This document shows positions 9,234 to 17,593 of a DNA stretch of 64,000 bases, piece after piece. Each line of letters begins with the position of its first letter. Position 1 is the first letter of the stretch. Made by a program: the position numbers and the translations under genes. The notes below the pieces were generated by a model that saw only the letters and a list, made by a program, of their open reading frames with translations, had not been told where the DNA came from and ran no database searches. Source of the DNA: JAWKWA01 sp041397765 (GTDB lineage: Bacteria; Pseudomonadota; Alphaproteobacteria; Rhizobiales; Hyphomicrobiaceae); contig JAWKWA010000014.1 of the NCBI GenBank assembly GCA_041397765.1, forward strand, positions 34,771 through 98,770, read 5' to 3'.

Positions 9234-9573
9234 CGGTCGGCGGGCGGCCGCATGCTGCGACGCGGCACAGTCGGCTGCCATTGTCGAAACGTTCGTGCAA
9301 ATGGTTGAAATCCAGATGATTTTCACATATGTATTGTTGACGAACGAGCCTTGGAGCGATTTCGCCGGCAACATTCTTTGGTCCGAAAGTGTTGCTATGC
9401 GAAACGACAATGCGCGTGATAATCGGACAGGCAGTCCGATGGCGCTGACGCGCGCGCCCATGGGTGGTGCGGATGGGGCGCTGCAAGCAGTCAAGCAGAT
9501 GCGAACGAATGGGATGACCGACCCGCCCGGCCGATCCACGGCGTTTTGGCGGGCTATCCGGGAGACTTGTGAG
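9234..9573 (+). other. Leader region of the phasin gene
   Basis: These 340 bases are lower in GC than the flanks near 9290-9400. A possible promoter is TTGAAA (about 9304) with a 17-base gap to TATGTA. The phasin reading frame is open through most of the region, with alternative starts at 9397 and 9439, so part of it could be coding. Confidence 0.35.
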
Positions 9574-10332
9574 ATGAACGTTTTCGGGCGTAACCCGTTC
9601 GACCCGGCCTCGATCGCCGAGACCTTCTCGCCCTTCTCGCCTTTCAAGGCGTTCGCGCCGCTCGGCGAGGCCGGCATGATGCCGGCGGTCGGCGCCATGG
9701 CGACGCGGGCGATCCGCTCCAATGTCGAGGTCAGCGGCTATCTCAGCCGGCGGGCGCGGGCGAGCCTGGAGCTTCCCCGGCAGGCCGCGCAATGCCGCTC
9801 GCCGCAGGAGCTCGGCCAGCTCCATACCGAATACATGACGGCGGCCTGGCAGGACACGGCCGAGAGCATGCAGCGCTTCTGGTCGCTGTGGCTGAGCGTG
9901 CCGGGCGTTCAGCCGTCAGCCAGCCAGGCCGGCGTCCGCAAGACCGCGACCGCAGGTGCGAGCGCCGAGGGACTCGTGGTGCCGTTCAAGACGGCCGAGC
10001 GGCCCGAGCGCAAACCCGAGGCCAAGCCCCATGCCAAGGCCGAGGCCGGCAAGGATGACGCCGTGAAGGCCGACACCGCGAAGGCCGATACTGTACGGGC
10101 AGGCGCCGGCAAGGCCGAGGCCGGCCGTAGTAAGGAGGCGCCGAAGGCCGCCGCCCACGCCAAGGTTGCCGAGACGCGCAGCCCGGCCGGTCGCGGTGCG
10201 GCCGAAAGACAGGACGCCTCGACCCGGACGGATGATGCCGAGGACGTCTACGAGTGGTGGCGGACGGACATGAAGGCCATCGTGCCGCGGCGGAACGGGG
10301 CGGCGGGCACGCCGCATCGCTCGAGCCGCTGA
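9574..10332 (+). CDS. Phasin family protein (PHA granule-associated)
   Basis: A 252-residue protein with a phasin-type N-terminal domain (about residues 1-115): FGRNPFDPASIAETF, then the helical region containing NVEVSGYLSRRARASLELPRQ and SPQELGQLHTEYMTAAWQDTAE. Phasins coat polyhydroxyalkanoate granules and control their size. The C-terminal half is a Lys/Ala/Glu-rich disordered tail (repeated K-A-D/E-A/T units), like the histone-H1-like tails of PhaF-type phasins that tether granules to the nucleoid. The start at 9574 follows GGGAG; an in-frame start at 9397 would add 59 residues without family sequence. No PHA synthase gene is nearby. Confidence 0.85.
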   Translation: MNVFGRNPFDPASIAETFSPFSPFKAFAPLGEAGMMPAVGAMATRAIRSNVEVSGYLSRRARASLELPRQAAQCRSPQELGQLHTEYMTAAWQDTAESMQRFWSLWLSVPGVQPSASQAGVRKTATAGASAEGLVVPFKTAERPERKPEAKPHAKAEAGKDDAVKADTAKADTVRAGAGKAEAGRSKEAPKAAAHAKVAETRSPAGRGAAERQDASTRTDDAEDVYEWWRTDMKAIVPRRNGAAGTPHRSSR

Positions 10333-10688
10333 GCGATCGCCGGCGACGGAGGACGTGTTCGCTCGCCGCGCACTGACCGGTTTCGACATCATGAATGGGC
10401 GACCCCGCCCCCGACGATCCCGCGAGCGATAGCACCGCCGCCAAGGGCGCGGCGTGACTCAATACCCGCGCGCATGGGTTTCGACCCGTGTTCCCGTTGG
10501 ATGCCCGCCGGTATCTCCTTCGTTTGCGTGCGGCCGCTCCACCAACCCCGCGCGCATGTCGCCTCGCCGGCCGCCGGCGCCTCGATAGGCGGAACGCGCT
10601 TTCCTTCAGCTTCGAGGCACCGCACCGGCGTCATGTCGAGGGGCGGTCGAGCGGACCTTGCCGCCTATGGCAGTCCGGCCGGACGGCT
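10333..10688. other. Convergent intergenic region
   Basis: These 356 bases separate the ends of the phasin and PcfJ-like genes. The hairpin at 10473-10490 is the only clear structure; no supported ORF is present. Confidence 0.5.
10473..10490. terminator. UUCG-capped hairpin between convergent genes
   Basis: CATGGGT-TTCG-ACCCGTG forms a 7-bp stem (one G-T wobble) closed by the stable UUCG tetraloop. It lies between the convergent phasin and PcfJ-like genes. There is no strong T-run, so it may stabilise mRNA 3' ends rather than terminate by itself. Confidence 0.4.
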
Positions 10689-11837
10689 TCAGACGATGCC
10701 CGGGTCGAACGGCTCGGTCGCGCGCAGGAAGGCCCTGACGAGCGGTGTCGAGGCACGGTCGGTCGTCGCCTCGACGAAGGGACGCCAGATCCGCTTCGCC
10801 GCCGCCCGCGATCCGGCGATCGTGGCGCTGCGCAGGCCCGATCCGAGCGGGCGGGGCTTCTGTTGCCCGAGAAAGGCATAGGCCGCGGTCCAGACGGCGG
10901 CCGGAACCCGTCGATTGCCGGGACCGCGCAATTGCTCGATGGCCGGCATGGTGCAGTCGTCGTCATGCGGTCCGAACTCGACATCGGCGATACGGCGCTC
11001 GCCCTGGCGCACCGAGAAGATGCGGGTCGCTCGCATCCCGACCTTGGTGCCGTACTGGTCGAGGCAATTGTCCATGGCGGCCGCTTCGGCGAGGAAGTCG
11101 TCGAGGGTCTGCAAGGGCACGAAGCGGAAGCCGTTGACTTCGCCTTCGGGATACCAGGCGTCGCTGATCCCCTCGCCGATGGCGATGGCGAGATCGACGC
11201 GGCGCTTCCAGGCTTCGGCTTCCTCGAGAGCCTTGCGAAAGCCGAGACCGGGCGCGAAGGCGCCGCGCAGCAGGCCATGACCGAGCGTGTCGGGCCGTGA
11301 CGAGTAGAACGCCCAGGCCGAGAGCAGCACGATCCGGTTGATATCGCGGTGGCGCGGCGCGGCCTTGGTACGCCAGGCGAGCCAGAGCGCGAAGTCCTCC
11401 CCCGCGAGATCGGCGGCGACGGTGACGCGGCGGAACCAGGAAACCGCCTTCCAGCTCTCGAGCGGCAGATGATTGACGATGCGCCGGCCGAACTCCTCGC
11501 CGGCCGGCAAGCGGGTGAGCGGGGTGTCGAAGGCCTCGGGCGGCAGGCGCTTCAGCCACAGCGGCAGACCGAGCTCGGCCGCGGCCTCCTTCAAGGGACG
11601 GCCGGCGAGCACGAGCTCGAGACAGTGGCGGCGCGCGGTCGCGGTGCCATAGCCGGTAGCGAGCGCGAAGAGCATGGCCGGGAAACTGTCGGCGAGATCG
11701 GCGAGCGCCCGCGAACTCGCGGCCAGCTCCTGCACATCGGTGCGATGGGGAGGAGCGAAGCGGTCGAGATGCGTGGCCGATGCCCGCATTCTGGTCTCGT
11801 CCACCCGAGGCCTGCGCTTTTCCGCCGTGCCGACCAT
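10689..11837 (-). CDS. PcfJ-like domain protein
   Basis: A 382-residue cytosolic protein. The C-terminal third has the hallmark of PcfJ-like proteins: a MDNCLDQYG segment (usual form MxxCVxxY), then RIFSVRQGERRIADVEF, and an EQLRGPGNRRVP segment before a final helix. The family takes its name from a protein of the conjugative plasmid pCF10, but chromosomal copies are widespread and of unknown function. The start at 11837 has a GAGGA site 7 bases upstream; a TTG start at 11888 would add 17 residues. It is divergent from the RimB-RimK fusion gene and no mobile-element genes flank it. Confidence 0.65.
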   Translation of the reverse strand: MVGTAEKRRPRVDETRMRASATHLDRFAPPHRTDVQELAASSRALADLADSFPAMLFALATGYGTATARRHCLELVLAGRPLKEAAAELGLPLWLKRLPPEAFDTPLTRLPAGEEFGRRIVNHLPLESWKAVSWFRRVTVAADLAGEDFALWLAWRTKAAPRHRDINRIVLLSAWAFYSSRPDTLGHGLLRGAFAPGLGFRKALEEAEAWKRRVDLAIAIGEGISDAWYPEGEVNGFRFVPLQTLDDFLAEAAAMDNCLDQYGTKVGMRATRIFSVRQGERRIADVEFGPHDDDCTMPAIEQLRGPGNRRVPAAVWTAAYAFLGQQKPRPLGSGLRSATIAGSRAAAKRIWRPFVEATTDRASTPLVRAFLRATEPFDPGIV

Positions 11838-12278
11838 CGATCCTCGCTTCTCCCGCCGGGGAGGATTGCGCACGACAAAGGTGGTCAAAGATGGGACGGC
11901 AGGTGACCGACGGTGGGCGCTTTCAGGATCGCCCCGGCGCTGTCATGCGCAAACGGCAGGGCTCGCTCCGGCAGCGGCGCCGCGCGCGCAGAGTTGATCG
12001 GAATGCCATTGACTTGCCGCCTTGGACGTCGCATCGGACGCTGCGGTGAGGGAGACGAGGGCTTTGCCCGCCTCGACGAGTGCAGGTCACGGGACGAGCG
12101 AGACGCCCCTTGGCCCCGTCTGTCGCCCCCGCCCCTCGCTCCGCAGTCCGATCCATGCATTCGATCCCGAGCCGTCAAGGCCGGCTGGCTTCAGCGAATG
12201 CCGGTTGGCGGCTCGCATGGTGCCGAGGGAGCCAGGATCTCACGTGTCGTCGTCCAATACCCCGATGGAGTGGTGCCC
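11838..12278. other. Divergent intergenic region
   Basis: A 441-base spacer between the PcfJ-like gene and the RimB-RimK fusion gene, presumably holding both promoters. The plus frame is open across it but has no family sequence or codon character. No repeat or hairpin stands out. Confidence 0.4.
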
Positions 12279-13679
12279 GTGACAGCCCCGTTCGTGCTCG
12301 GCTGGGAGGAATGGGTCGCGCTGCCCGAGCTCGGCCTGCCGGCGCTGAAGGCCAAGGTCGACACAGGCGCCCGGACATCGGCGCTGCATGCCTTCGCCAT
12401 CGAGCCGTTCGGGCCGGCGGAGCGACCGAAGGTGCGCTTCGGCGTCCATCCGGTGCCCGAGCGCAAGGACATCGAGGTCTACTGCTCGGCCAATGTCATC
12501 GACCGGCGCGAGGTGACGAGCTCGAACGGCGAGACGGAGCTGCGCTATGTCATCGGCAGTCATCTGAAGATCGGCGACCATGTCTGGCCGATCGAGGTTT
12601 CGCTGACCAATCGCGAGACCATGTCCTATCGCATGCTGATCGGGCGGCAGGCGATCAGCGGCGACGTCATGGTCAATCCGGGTCTGTCGTTCCAGCAGCC
12701 GATTCTCGACTATAGCGCCTATGACGATATCGCAGGGCGGCCGATCGCGCGGCGCACGCTCAGGATCTGCCTCCTCACCCGCGAGCCCGGCAACTATTCG
12801 GGGCGCCGGCTGCGCGAGGCCGCCGAAGCGCGGGGACACGAGCTCGAGACGGTCGACACCGCGCGCTGCACCATGTCGATCAACGTGCCGGCGCCGCGCG
12901 TGCATTTCGGCGACCAGCCGCTGCCGTTCTTCGATGCGGTGGTGCCGCGCATCGGCGCGTCGATGACTTTCTATGGCATGGCGGTGGTGCGGCAGTTCGA
13001 GATGATGGGCTGCTACTGCGTCAACCGGGCGGATGCGATCGGCGTCGCGCGCGACAAGCTGCTCGCCCACCAGACACTCGCCCGGCACCGCGTTCCGACA
13101 CCGGCGACCGCCTTTGCCCATTCGGCCAAGGACACGCGCCATCTGATCGACCTGATCGGCGGGCCGCCGCTCGTCCTCAAGCTGCTGACGAGCACGCAAG
13201 GCAAGGGCGTCATGCTGGCGGAGACGCGGGCGGCGGCGCTCGGTCTCGTCGACACGCTGCGCGGGCTCGACGCCAATTTCATCGTCCAGGAGTTCATCGC
13301 CGAGGCGGCCGGTGCCGACATCCGCTGCTTCGTGGTGGGGGGACGGGTGGTGGCGGCGATGCAGCGCCAGGCCGCGCGGGGCGATTTCCGCGCCAACCTC
13401 CATTCCGGCGGCACGGCAGAGCGCGTCAAGCTGACGAAGGAGGAACGCAAGCTGGCCGTCAAGGCGGCGCGCGTCATCGGCCTCAATGTGGCCGGTGTCG
13501 ATCTGCTGCGCTCGAAGGACGGGCCCAAAGTGCTGGAGGTCAATTCCTCGCCGGGGCTCGAGGGCATCGAGGCGGTCTCGGGCAAGGACATCGCCGGCAT
13601 GATCATCGATCACGCCGCGGAGAATGTCCGCTCGCTGGTGCATGTGCCCGACGACGACGACATCGCACCGGCTGGCTGA
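12279..13679 (+). CDS. RimB-RimK fusion: aspartic-peptidase-like domain plus ATP-grasp ligase
   Basis: A 466-residue two-domain protein. Residues 1 to about 145 form a retropepsin-like domain of the RimB/'ATP-dependent zinc protease' family (PF05618), with the active-site-like AKVDTGARTSAL motif (DTG at 28-30). Residues from about 160 to the end form a RimK-type ATP-grasp ligase, with PRIGASMTFYGMAV, VLKLLTSTQGKGV, FIVQEFI, DIRCFVVGGRVVAAM and VLEVNSSPGLEGIE. RimK adds glutamates to ribosomal protein S6, and RimB is its usual separate partner. A GTG start at 12279, 8 bases after GGAG, fits the domain boundary. The two functions are usually neighbouring genes; here they are one chain. Confidence 0.9.
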   Translation: MTAPFVLGWEEWVALPELGLPALKAKVDTGARTSALHAFAIEPFGPAERPKVRFGVHPVPERKDIEVYCSANVIDRREVTSSNGETELRYVIGSHLKIGDHVWPIEVSLTNRETMSYRMLIGRQAISGDVMVNPGLSFQQPILDYSAYDDIAGRPIARRTLRICLLTREPGNYSGRRLREAAEARGHELETVDTARCTMSINVPAPRVHFGDQPLPFFDAVVPRIGASMTFYGMAVVRQFEMMGCYCVNRADAIGVARDKLLAHQTLARHRVPTPATAFAHSAKDTRHLIDLIGGPPLVLKLLTSTQGKGVMLAETRAAALGLVDTLRGLDANFIVQEFIAEAAGADIRCFVVGGRVVAAMQRQAARGDFRANLHSGGTAERVKLTKEERKLAVKAARVIGLNVAGVDLLRSKDGPKVLEVNSSPGLEGIEAVSGKDIAGMIIDHAAENVRSLVHVPDDDDIAPAG

Positions 13680-13707
13680 GCGGGGCGCGCCCGTGCGTTT
13701 GGCGCCG

Positions 13708-14571
13708 TCAATTGCGGCGGAAGGCCATGGAGGCGAGCAGACCGGCGACGAGCGCAAAGCCGACGGCGGCGAGGCCGTAGACGAAGGGCTGGCGGAAGGC
13801 GAGATTGTGCACCTCGCGCTCGAAGCCGCCGCGCTCGAGGCCGAGTTTGGTCTTGAAGGTCGAGAGCAGGTCGCCGCCACGGAACAGGTAGATCCAGGCG
13901 GTGAACTGTCCGACCGAGACATTGGCCGGCAGATCGACCGAGGCGCGGAACAGGCTGCGGCCGATGAAGGCGACGCCGCGCGGCTGGTCGAGATAGAGGC
14001 TCTGGCGGCGCTTGATGCGGAAGATCGCCTCGCGAAAGTCCTCGAGCTCCTTGACGCCGAGCTGCGCGCTCGTCTGGAAACGCAAGTTCTCGAAACCGAT
14101 GCCGTGCTGATAGAGCACGGGCTTGGGCGCGATCTCGGTCACCGGACGGGTGGTGACGAGGGCGTAGTAGCTCGGCACGTCGTCGAAACGGATCATGCTC
14201 GTATTGATCCAGATGCCGGCGACGTTGGACTTCCTGCGGGTCTGGAGGGCCTCGCGCGGGCCCTCGATCACCACGGCGATGTCGTAGAGGCCCTGGTCGG
14301 CCGAGATCTGGCGCGAGTTCTCGATGGTGCCGAAGACGACGACCTGGGAGCCGGTGAAGTCGGTCTCGACCGAGATGTTGCGGGTCGAGACGTCGGCCTC
14401 GATCGACTCGCGGCGGTCGGGCTCGGCGGTGGCCGTGCCGGCCGGCGCGACGGTCGGGCCACTGGTCTGTGCAAGCGTCTGGGCGAGCGCCGATAGAGAC
14501 AGCAGCACGAAGGCCGCCAGCGCCAGCATGGGACGCAGCGAGGTCGACATGCTGGCGTGCCGCCCGCTCAT
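13708..14571 (-). CDS. TIGR02186 family membrane-anchored protein
   Basis: A 287-residue protein with a signal segment (about residues 10-30), a periplasmic domain, and a single C-terminal transmembrane helix (VYGLAAVGFALVAGLLASMAF) followed by a short basic tail. Phrases such as DFTGSQVVVFGTI and VVIEGPREALQTRRK match the alphaproteobacterial family TIGR02186, regularly found beside a TSUP permease. Its ATG overlaps the TSUP stop (ATGA), so it is translated with it. Function is unknown; a role in sulfur-compound or sulfite handling is inferred only from the partner. Confidence 0.88.
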   Translation of the reverse strand: MSGRHASMSTSLRPMLALAAFVLLSLSALAQTLAQTSGPTVAPAGTATAEPDRRESIEADVSTRNISVETDFTGSQVVVFGTIENSRQISADQGLYDIAVVIEGPREALQTRRKSNVAGIWINTSMIRFDDVPSYYALVTTRPVTEIAPKPVLYQHGIGFENLRFQTSAQLGVKELEDFREAIFRIKRRQSLYLDQPRGVAFIGRSLFRASVDLPANVSVGQFTAWIYLFRGGDLLSTFKTKLGLERGGFEREVHNLAFRQPFVYGLAAVGFALVAGLLASMAFRRN

Positions 14572-15494
14572 GACGTCACCGCGACGGGGGCGATCGAGAA
14601 GATGTCCTCGGGCCGGACGATGAGGCCGAAGGCGAGGCGGACGGCGACGGCGAGAACCAGGAGGGCAAGGATGGCGCGGAGCTGCTCGGCCTTCAGGCGC
14701 GCACTCGTCTGCACGCCGATCTGCGCACCGATGACGCCCGAGACGATGAGGATGCCGGCCAGAACCGCGTCGACCGTCTGGTTCTGGTAGGCCTGCATGA
14801 TGGTGGTGAAGGCGCCGACGAAGACGGTCTGGAACAGCGAGGTGCCGAACACGACATTGGTCGGCACCTTGAGCAGATAGATCATCGCCGGGACGATGAC
14901 GAAACCGCCGCCGACGCCCATGATGGCGGACAGGAAGCCGACCAGCACGCCGAGCGCGAAGGGCGGAATGGCGCTGATATAGAGCTTGGAGCGGTGGAAG
15001 CGCTGCTTCAGCGGCAGTTTGTGCAGCCAGTTGCGGTGCGACTGCCGGCGCTGCTGGGCGGTGCTGCCCTGGCGATTGCGCAAGAGGGCGTTGACGCTCT
15101 CGATCAGCATCAGCGCGCCGATGATGCCCAGAAAGGTGACGTAGGTCAGCGAGATGAAGAGGTCGATCTGGCCGAGGGCGCGCAGGATCTTGACGATCTG
15201 CACGCCTCCGATCGAGCCCAAGATGCCGCCCGTCAGCATGATGGTGCCGAGCTTCACGTCGACATTCTGGCGGCGCCACTGGGTGAGCGCGCCCGAGACC
15301 GAGGAGGCGACGACCTGGTTGGCGCCGGTTGCGACGGCGACGGCCGGCGAGATGCCCATGAAGATCAGCAGCGGCGTGATGAGGAAGCCGCCGCCGACGC
15401 CGAACATGCCCGACAGGAAGCCGACCGCTCCACCCATGGCCAGTATGATCAGGACATTGACCGACAACTCGGCGATCGGCAGATAGATCTGCAT
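14568..15494 (-). CDS. TSUP (TauE/SafE) family anion permease
   Basis: A 308-residue inner-membrane protein with about eight hydrophobic helices in two halves. Each half contains a GGGF glycine-rich repeat (GMFGVGGGFLITPLL near residue 30; IMGVGGGFVIVPAMI near residue 190). The internal duplication is the family signature. TSUP proteins move sulfite, sulfonates or related organic anions. It is coupled to the TIGR02186 gene downstream by a 4-base overlap. The substrate cannot be read from the sequence. Confidence 0.92.
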   Translation of the reverse strand: MQIYLPIAELSVNVLIILAMGGAVGFLSGMFGVGGGFLITPLLIFMGISPAVAVATGANQVVASSVSGALTQWRRQNVDVKLGTIMLTGGILGSIGGVQIVKILRALGQIDLFISLTYVTFLGIIGALMLIESVNALLRNRQGSTAQQRRQSHRNWLHKLPLKQRFHRSKLYISAIPPFALGVLVGFLSAIMGVGGGFVIVPAMIYLLKVPTNVVFGTSLFQTVFVGAFTTIMQAYQNQTVDAVLAGILIVSGVIGAQIGVQTSARLKAEQLRAILALLVLAVAVRLAFGLIVRPEDIFSIAPVAVTS

Positions 15495-15524
15495 GTCCCG
15501 TGGCTCGTGAGCGTTGAGCGCCCG

Positions 15525-15600
15525 ACTAGTGATCCGATTGCGACATTCGCATCCTGCTCAGGAAGGCAAATGTCGAAATCGCACGGGCCACTAGCAAGCT
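15525..15600 (-). repeat. Dispersed MITE/REP-like repeat, copy 2
   Basis: The inverse-orientation copy of the element at 2250-2333. Read on the minus strand it begins AGCTTGCTAGTGG, continues with GATTTCGACATTTGC, GGATGCGAATGTCGCAATCG and ends at CACTAG, aligning with copy 1 apart from a shorter loop. Both the outer CTAGTGG/CACTAG ends and the inner inverted repeat are kept. It sits just upstream of the TSUP gene. Confidence 0.7.
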
Positions 15601-15704
15601 GTTGATTCCAGTCGAGCTTCGTCAGCATGTCCAACTTGGATGGAATCGGCCCGACCTTGTCGGACATGCTGCAATTCTTTGTCCTCGAGTCTGATTCTCG
15701 CTCT

Positions 15705-15746
15705 CGATGTTCGCGCGGACGCTCGCATCTCAATCGGTCAGGCTCT
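15705..15746 (+). repeat. Diverged copy of the 40-bp dispersed repeat
   Basis: The stretch GTTCGCGCGGACGCTCGCAT followed by CTCAATCGGTCAGGCTCT matches the two copies at 19463-19502 and 19530-19569 (CGCTCGCATCCCGACCGATC core) with a few substitutions. It is intergenic in each case. Confidence 0.55.
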
Positions 15747-16089
15747 CGTCCGACATCCGGGCGACGCACCTGGCCGCGGCCGGCACCCGAATGGCGTCCC
15801 CGCTCCACCACCCGCCCGTAAAGCGGTTGGTGGCACACCCGATATTGGGAGGGCGCAGGCGATGTGGCGCATGAAGCGCTTCGTGCGACCTTTGGTCAAT
15901 GCGACGATATGCGCAACGCGTCCGGACCCGTTGCGTCAGGCAGGGCAGGGCAGGGTGAAGTCGGGCGGGCTCAAAGAGCCGAGGTATTCTGATGCGAAAT
16001 CGTGATCAAAGGCAAGGCCTTGTCCACGACGAGACCGGCCGGCGCCGAGGCTCTTTCAGAATCCGTGGCTGACCTCGACGCTCGCGGTC

Positions 16090-16485
16090 TCAATCTTCCA
16101 TGGACCATCCGCCGGGGAGGCAGACGCCGGGCAGCAGGGAGCGGGCGAGTTTGCGCTGGCGACGCGACAGCACGTCGAACAACCGGCTGCCGCTGCCGCG
16201 TAATTCCTCGGCGGCGGCCCTCGCCGCCATGCCGGGACCGAAGATGTCGTCGAGGCCGTCGCTGTCGGGCGGTGCTTCATCCTGCGTATCAGGGACCCGG
16301 TCGTCCTCGTGCCAGTCACGGACCCGTTCGGCATTGCGAAGGAAGGTGCGGGCGAACTCGTCCCAGGCGGCAGCCTGCTGCTCGGTGATGCCGAGGCTGC
16401 GCTCGAGCGCGGCGAGGTGCCGCTCCGCCTTCCTGCCCGCCCGCTCACGGGCGAGAGGGAACATCGCCAATTTTTCGGCCGACAT
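16090..16485 (-). CDS. Small Spy/CpxP-like (LTXXQ) helical protein
   Basis: A 131-residue protein, mostly helical. The segment ALERSLGITEQQAAAWDEFARTF and the later LFDVLSRRQRKLARSLLPG follow the pattern of the LTXXQ/Spy-CpxP family, in which the two motifs are 'LxLTxxQxxxW' and 'LtxxQrxxadrLLP'. Unlike Spy and CpxP it lacks a signal peptide, so a periplasmic chaperone role should not be assumed. The ATG at 16485 is preferred over a GTG at 16527 because a candidate -10 element (16529-16534) would place the transcript start near 16521, inside the longer form. It is 256 bases downstream of moaB on the same strand. Confidence 0.6.
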   Translation of the reverse strand: MSAEKLAMFPLARERAGRKAERHLAALERSLGITEQQAAAWDEFARTFLRNAERVRDWHEDDRVPDTQDEAPPDSDGLDDIFGPGMAARAAAEELRGSGSRLFDVLSRRQRKLARSLLPGVCLPGGWSMED

Positions 16486-16528
16486 GTGAAACCGCCTGTC
16501 GTACGCAGAACTGAGCCGAATTTGCACC

Positions 16529-16534
16529 AGTATA
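16529..16534 (-). promoter_or_regulatory. Candidate -10 element for the Spy-like gene
   Basis: On the minus strand this reads TATACT, five of six matches to the sigma-70 -10 consensus, in an AT-rich patch that contrasts with the flanks. No good -35 is seen at 17 bases. It would give a leader of about 36 bases before the ATG at 16485. Confidence 0.3.
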
Positions 16535-16741
16535 TCTGAAATTTCCGTTCTCTTGCAGAGGTTTCTCGCGCGTCGTCGCGCCCTCGAGTGCTTCGCCGGT
16601 CAAGTGCATGCCGTCCTCGCGACCCCGTGCACCGCGTGCAAACACGGATCGTCCGGGTACTTGCCGTCCCGGCGCAATCCGTCAGTGAACGCTCGTGAGG
16701 GGCCAACGGTTCCCGAGGGATCCGCGGAGCCGATCGCCCGA

Positions 16742-17293
16742 TCAGCCGCCGCCGGCGGGGCGATCGCGTGGCTCGGTGAGGCGCGGCAGGATCTCGACGA
16801 AATTGCAGGGCCGGTGGCGGTTGTCGAGCTGCCACTTGAGAATGCCGTCCCAGGCGTCCCGGCAGGCACCGGTCGAGCCCGGCAGCGAGAATATGTAGGT
16901 GCCGTTGGCAGTGCCGGCCGAGGCGCGCGACTGGATGGTCGAGGTGCCGACCTTCTGGAACGAGATGGCGTGGAAGATGGCGGAGAAGCCGTCGATCTCC
17001 TTCTCGAAGAGCGGACGCACGGCCTCAGGGGTCACGTCGCGGCCGGTGAAGCCGGTTCCCCCCGTGGTGATCACCACATCGACCGCGGGATCGGCGATCC
17101 AGCCGGCCACGGCGGCGCGGATCGCCTCAACGTCGTCCTTCAGGAGACGGCGGTCGGCGAGGCGATGACCGGCCGAGGTCAGCAACTCGGCCAGAAGCGC
17201 ACCGGAGCGGTCCTCGGCGATCGTGCGGGTGTCGGAGACCGCAAGAACGGCAATGCCGAGGGGAATGAAGGGTCTCGTCTCGTCGATGCGCAT
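16742..17293 (-). CDS. moaB: Molybdenum cofactor biosynthesis protein B
   Basis: A 183-residue MoaB/Mog-type protein that binds molybdopterin and takes part in adenylation for Moco synthesis. Clear motifs are the start LGIAVLAVSDTRT, the VVITTGGTGFTGRDVTPEAV loop (residues about 80-100), and the SLPGSTGACRDAW segment near residue 145. The start at 17293 gives the family length; the ORF extends to 17407 without family sequence. No other moa/moe genes are adjacent. Confidence 0.95.
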   Translation of the reverse strand: MRIDETRPFIPLGIAVLAVSDTRTIAEDRSGALLAELLTSAGHRLADRRLLKDDVEAIRAAVAGWIADPAVDVVITTGGTGFTGRDVTPEAVRPLFEKEIDGFSAIFHAISFQKVGTSTIQSRASAGTANGTYIFSLPGSTGACRDAWDGILKWQLDNRHRPCNFVEILPRLTEPRDRPAGGG

Positions 17294-17593
17294 GTCGGCT
17301 CCGTTGCGGGCGCGGCTCGTGTCGTGCGGTGGCGGCGTCCTCGAGGAGGGACAGCCTATCATGGAACGGGGCCAAGGGGCGGCCTCCCGGCGGGCGAGGT
17401 GACGCATGGAGGCGCGCGGCGGCCACCAGGGCAGACGCCCGGCGTCCCCGTTCGGGCAGCACGGGAACGGATCATTAATCCTGTCGCACTAGCGTCATGG
17501 GGCACGGCTTCCGGCCTGTTGTCGGACCGTCGCCGCCCTCTCGTGGCTTGAGGGCGTGTCCCGCGTCAATCCGTGTTGCGTGTGTGTATCCCC
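17294..17593. other. Divergent intergenic region
   Basis: This 300-base spacer between moaB and the secreted protein gene must hold both promoters. The only AT-rich patch is near 17470 (GGATCATTAATCC, a short dyad). No ORF is supported. Confidence 0.35.

Larger units (their letters stand above)
15495..16089. other. Intergenic region rich in dispersed repeats
   Basis: A 595-base gap upstream of the TSUP gene, without a supported ORF. It contains copy 2 of the MITE-like repeat (15525-15600), an inverted repeat CAGCATGTCC/GGACATGCTG (15624-15633 and 15661-15670), a relative of the 40-bp repeat (15705-15746), and a short run of GGCAG/GGGCA units near 15942. Confidence 0.5.

Noticed and set aside
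7701..9722. A 673-codon minus-strand ORF opposite the DNA ligase
   Set aside because: The plus strand encodes a complete ligase with all motifs; the antisense frame is low-complexity and spans the intergenic region.
10455..10500. A tRNA-like stem around the GGGTTTCGACCC sequence
   Set aside because: No acceptor stem, D arm or anticodon arm can be built around it; it is better read as a tetraloop hairpin.
12240..13922. A 560-codon minus-strand ORF opposite the RimB-RimK fusion
   Set aside because: It is Arg/His/Asp-rich and without domain; the plus strand is clearly coding.
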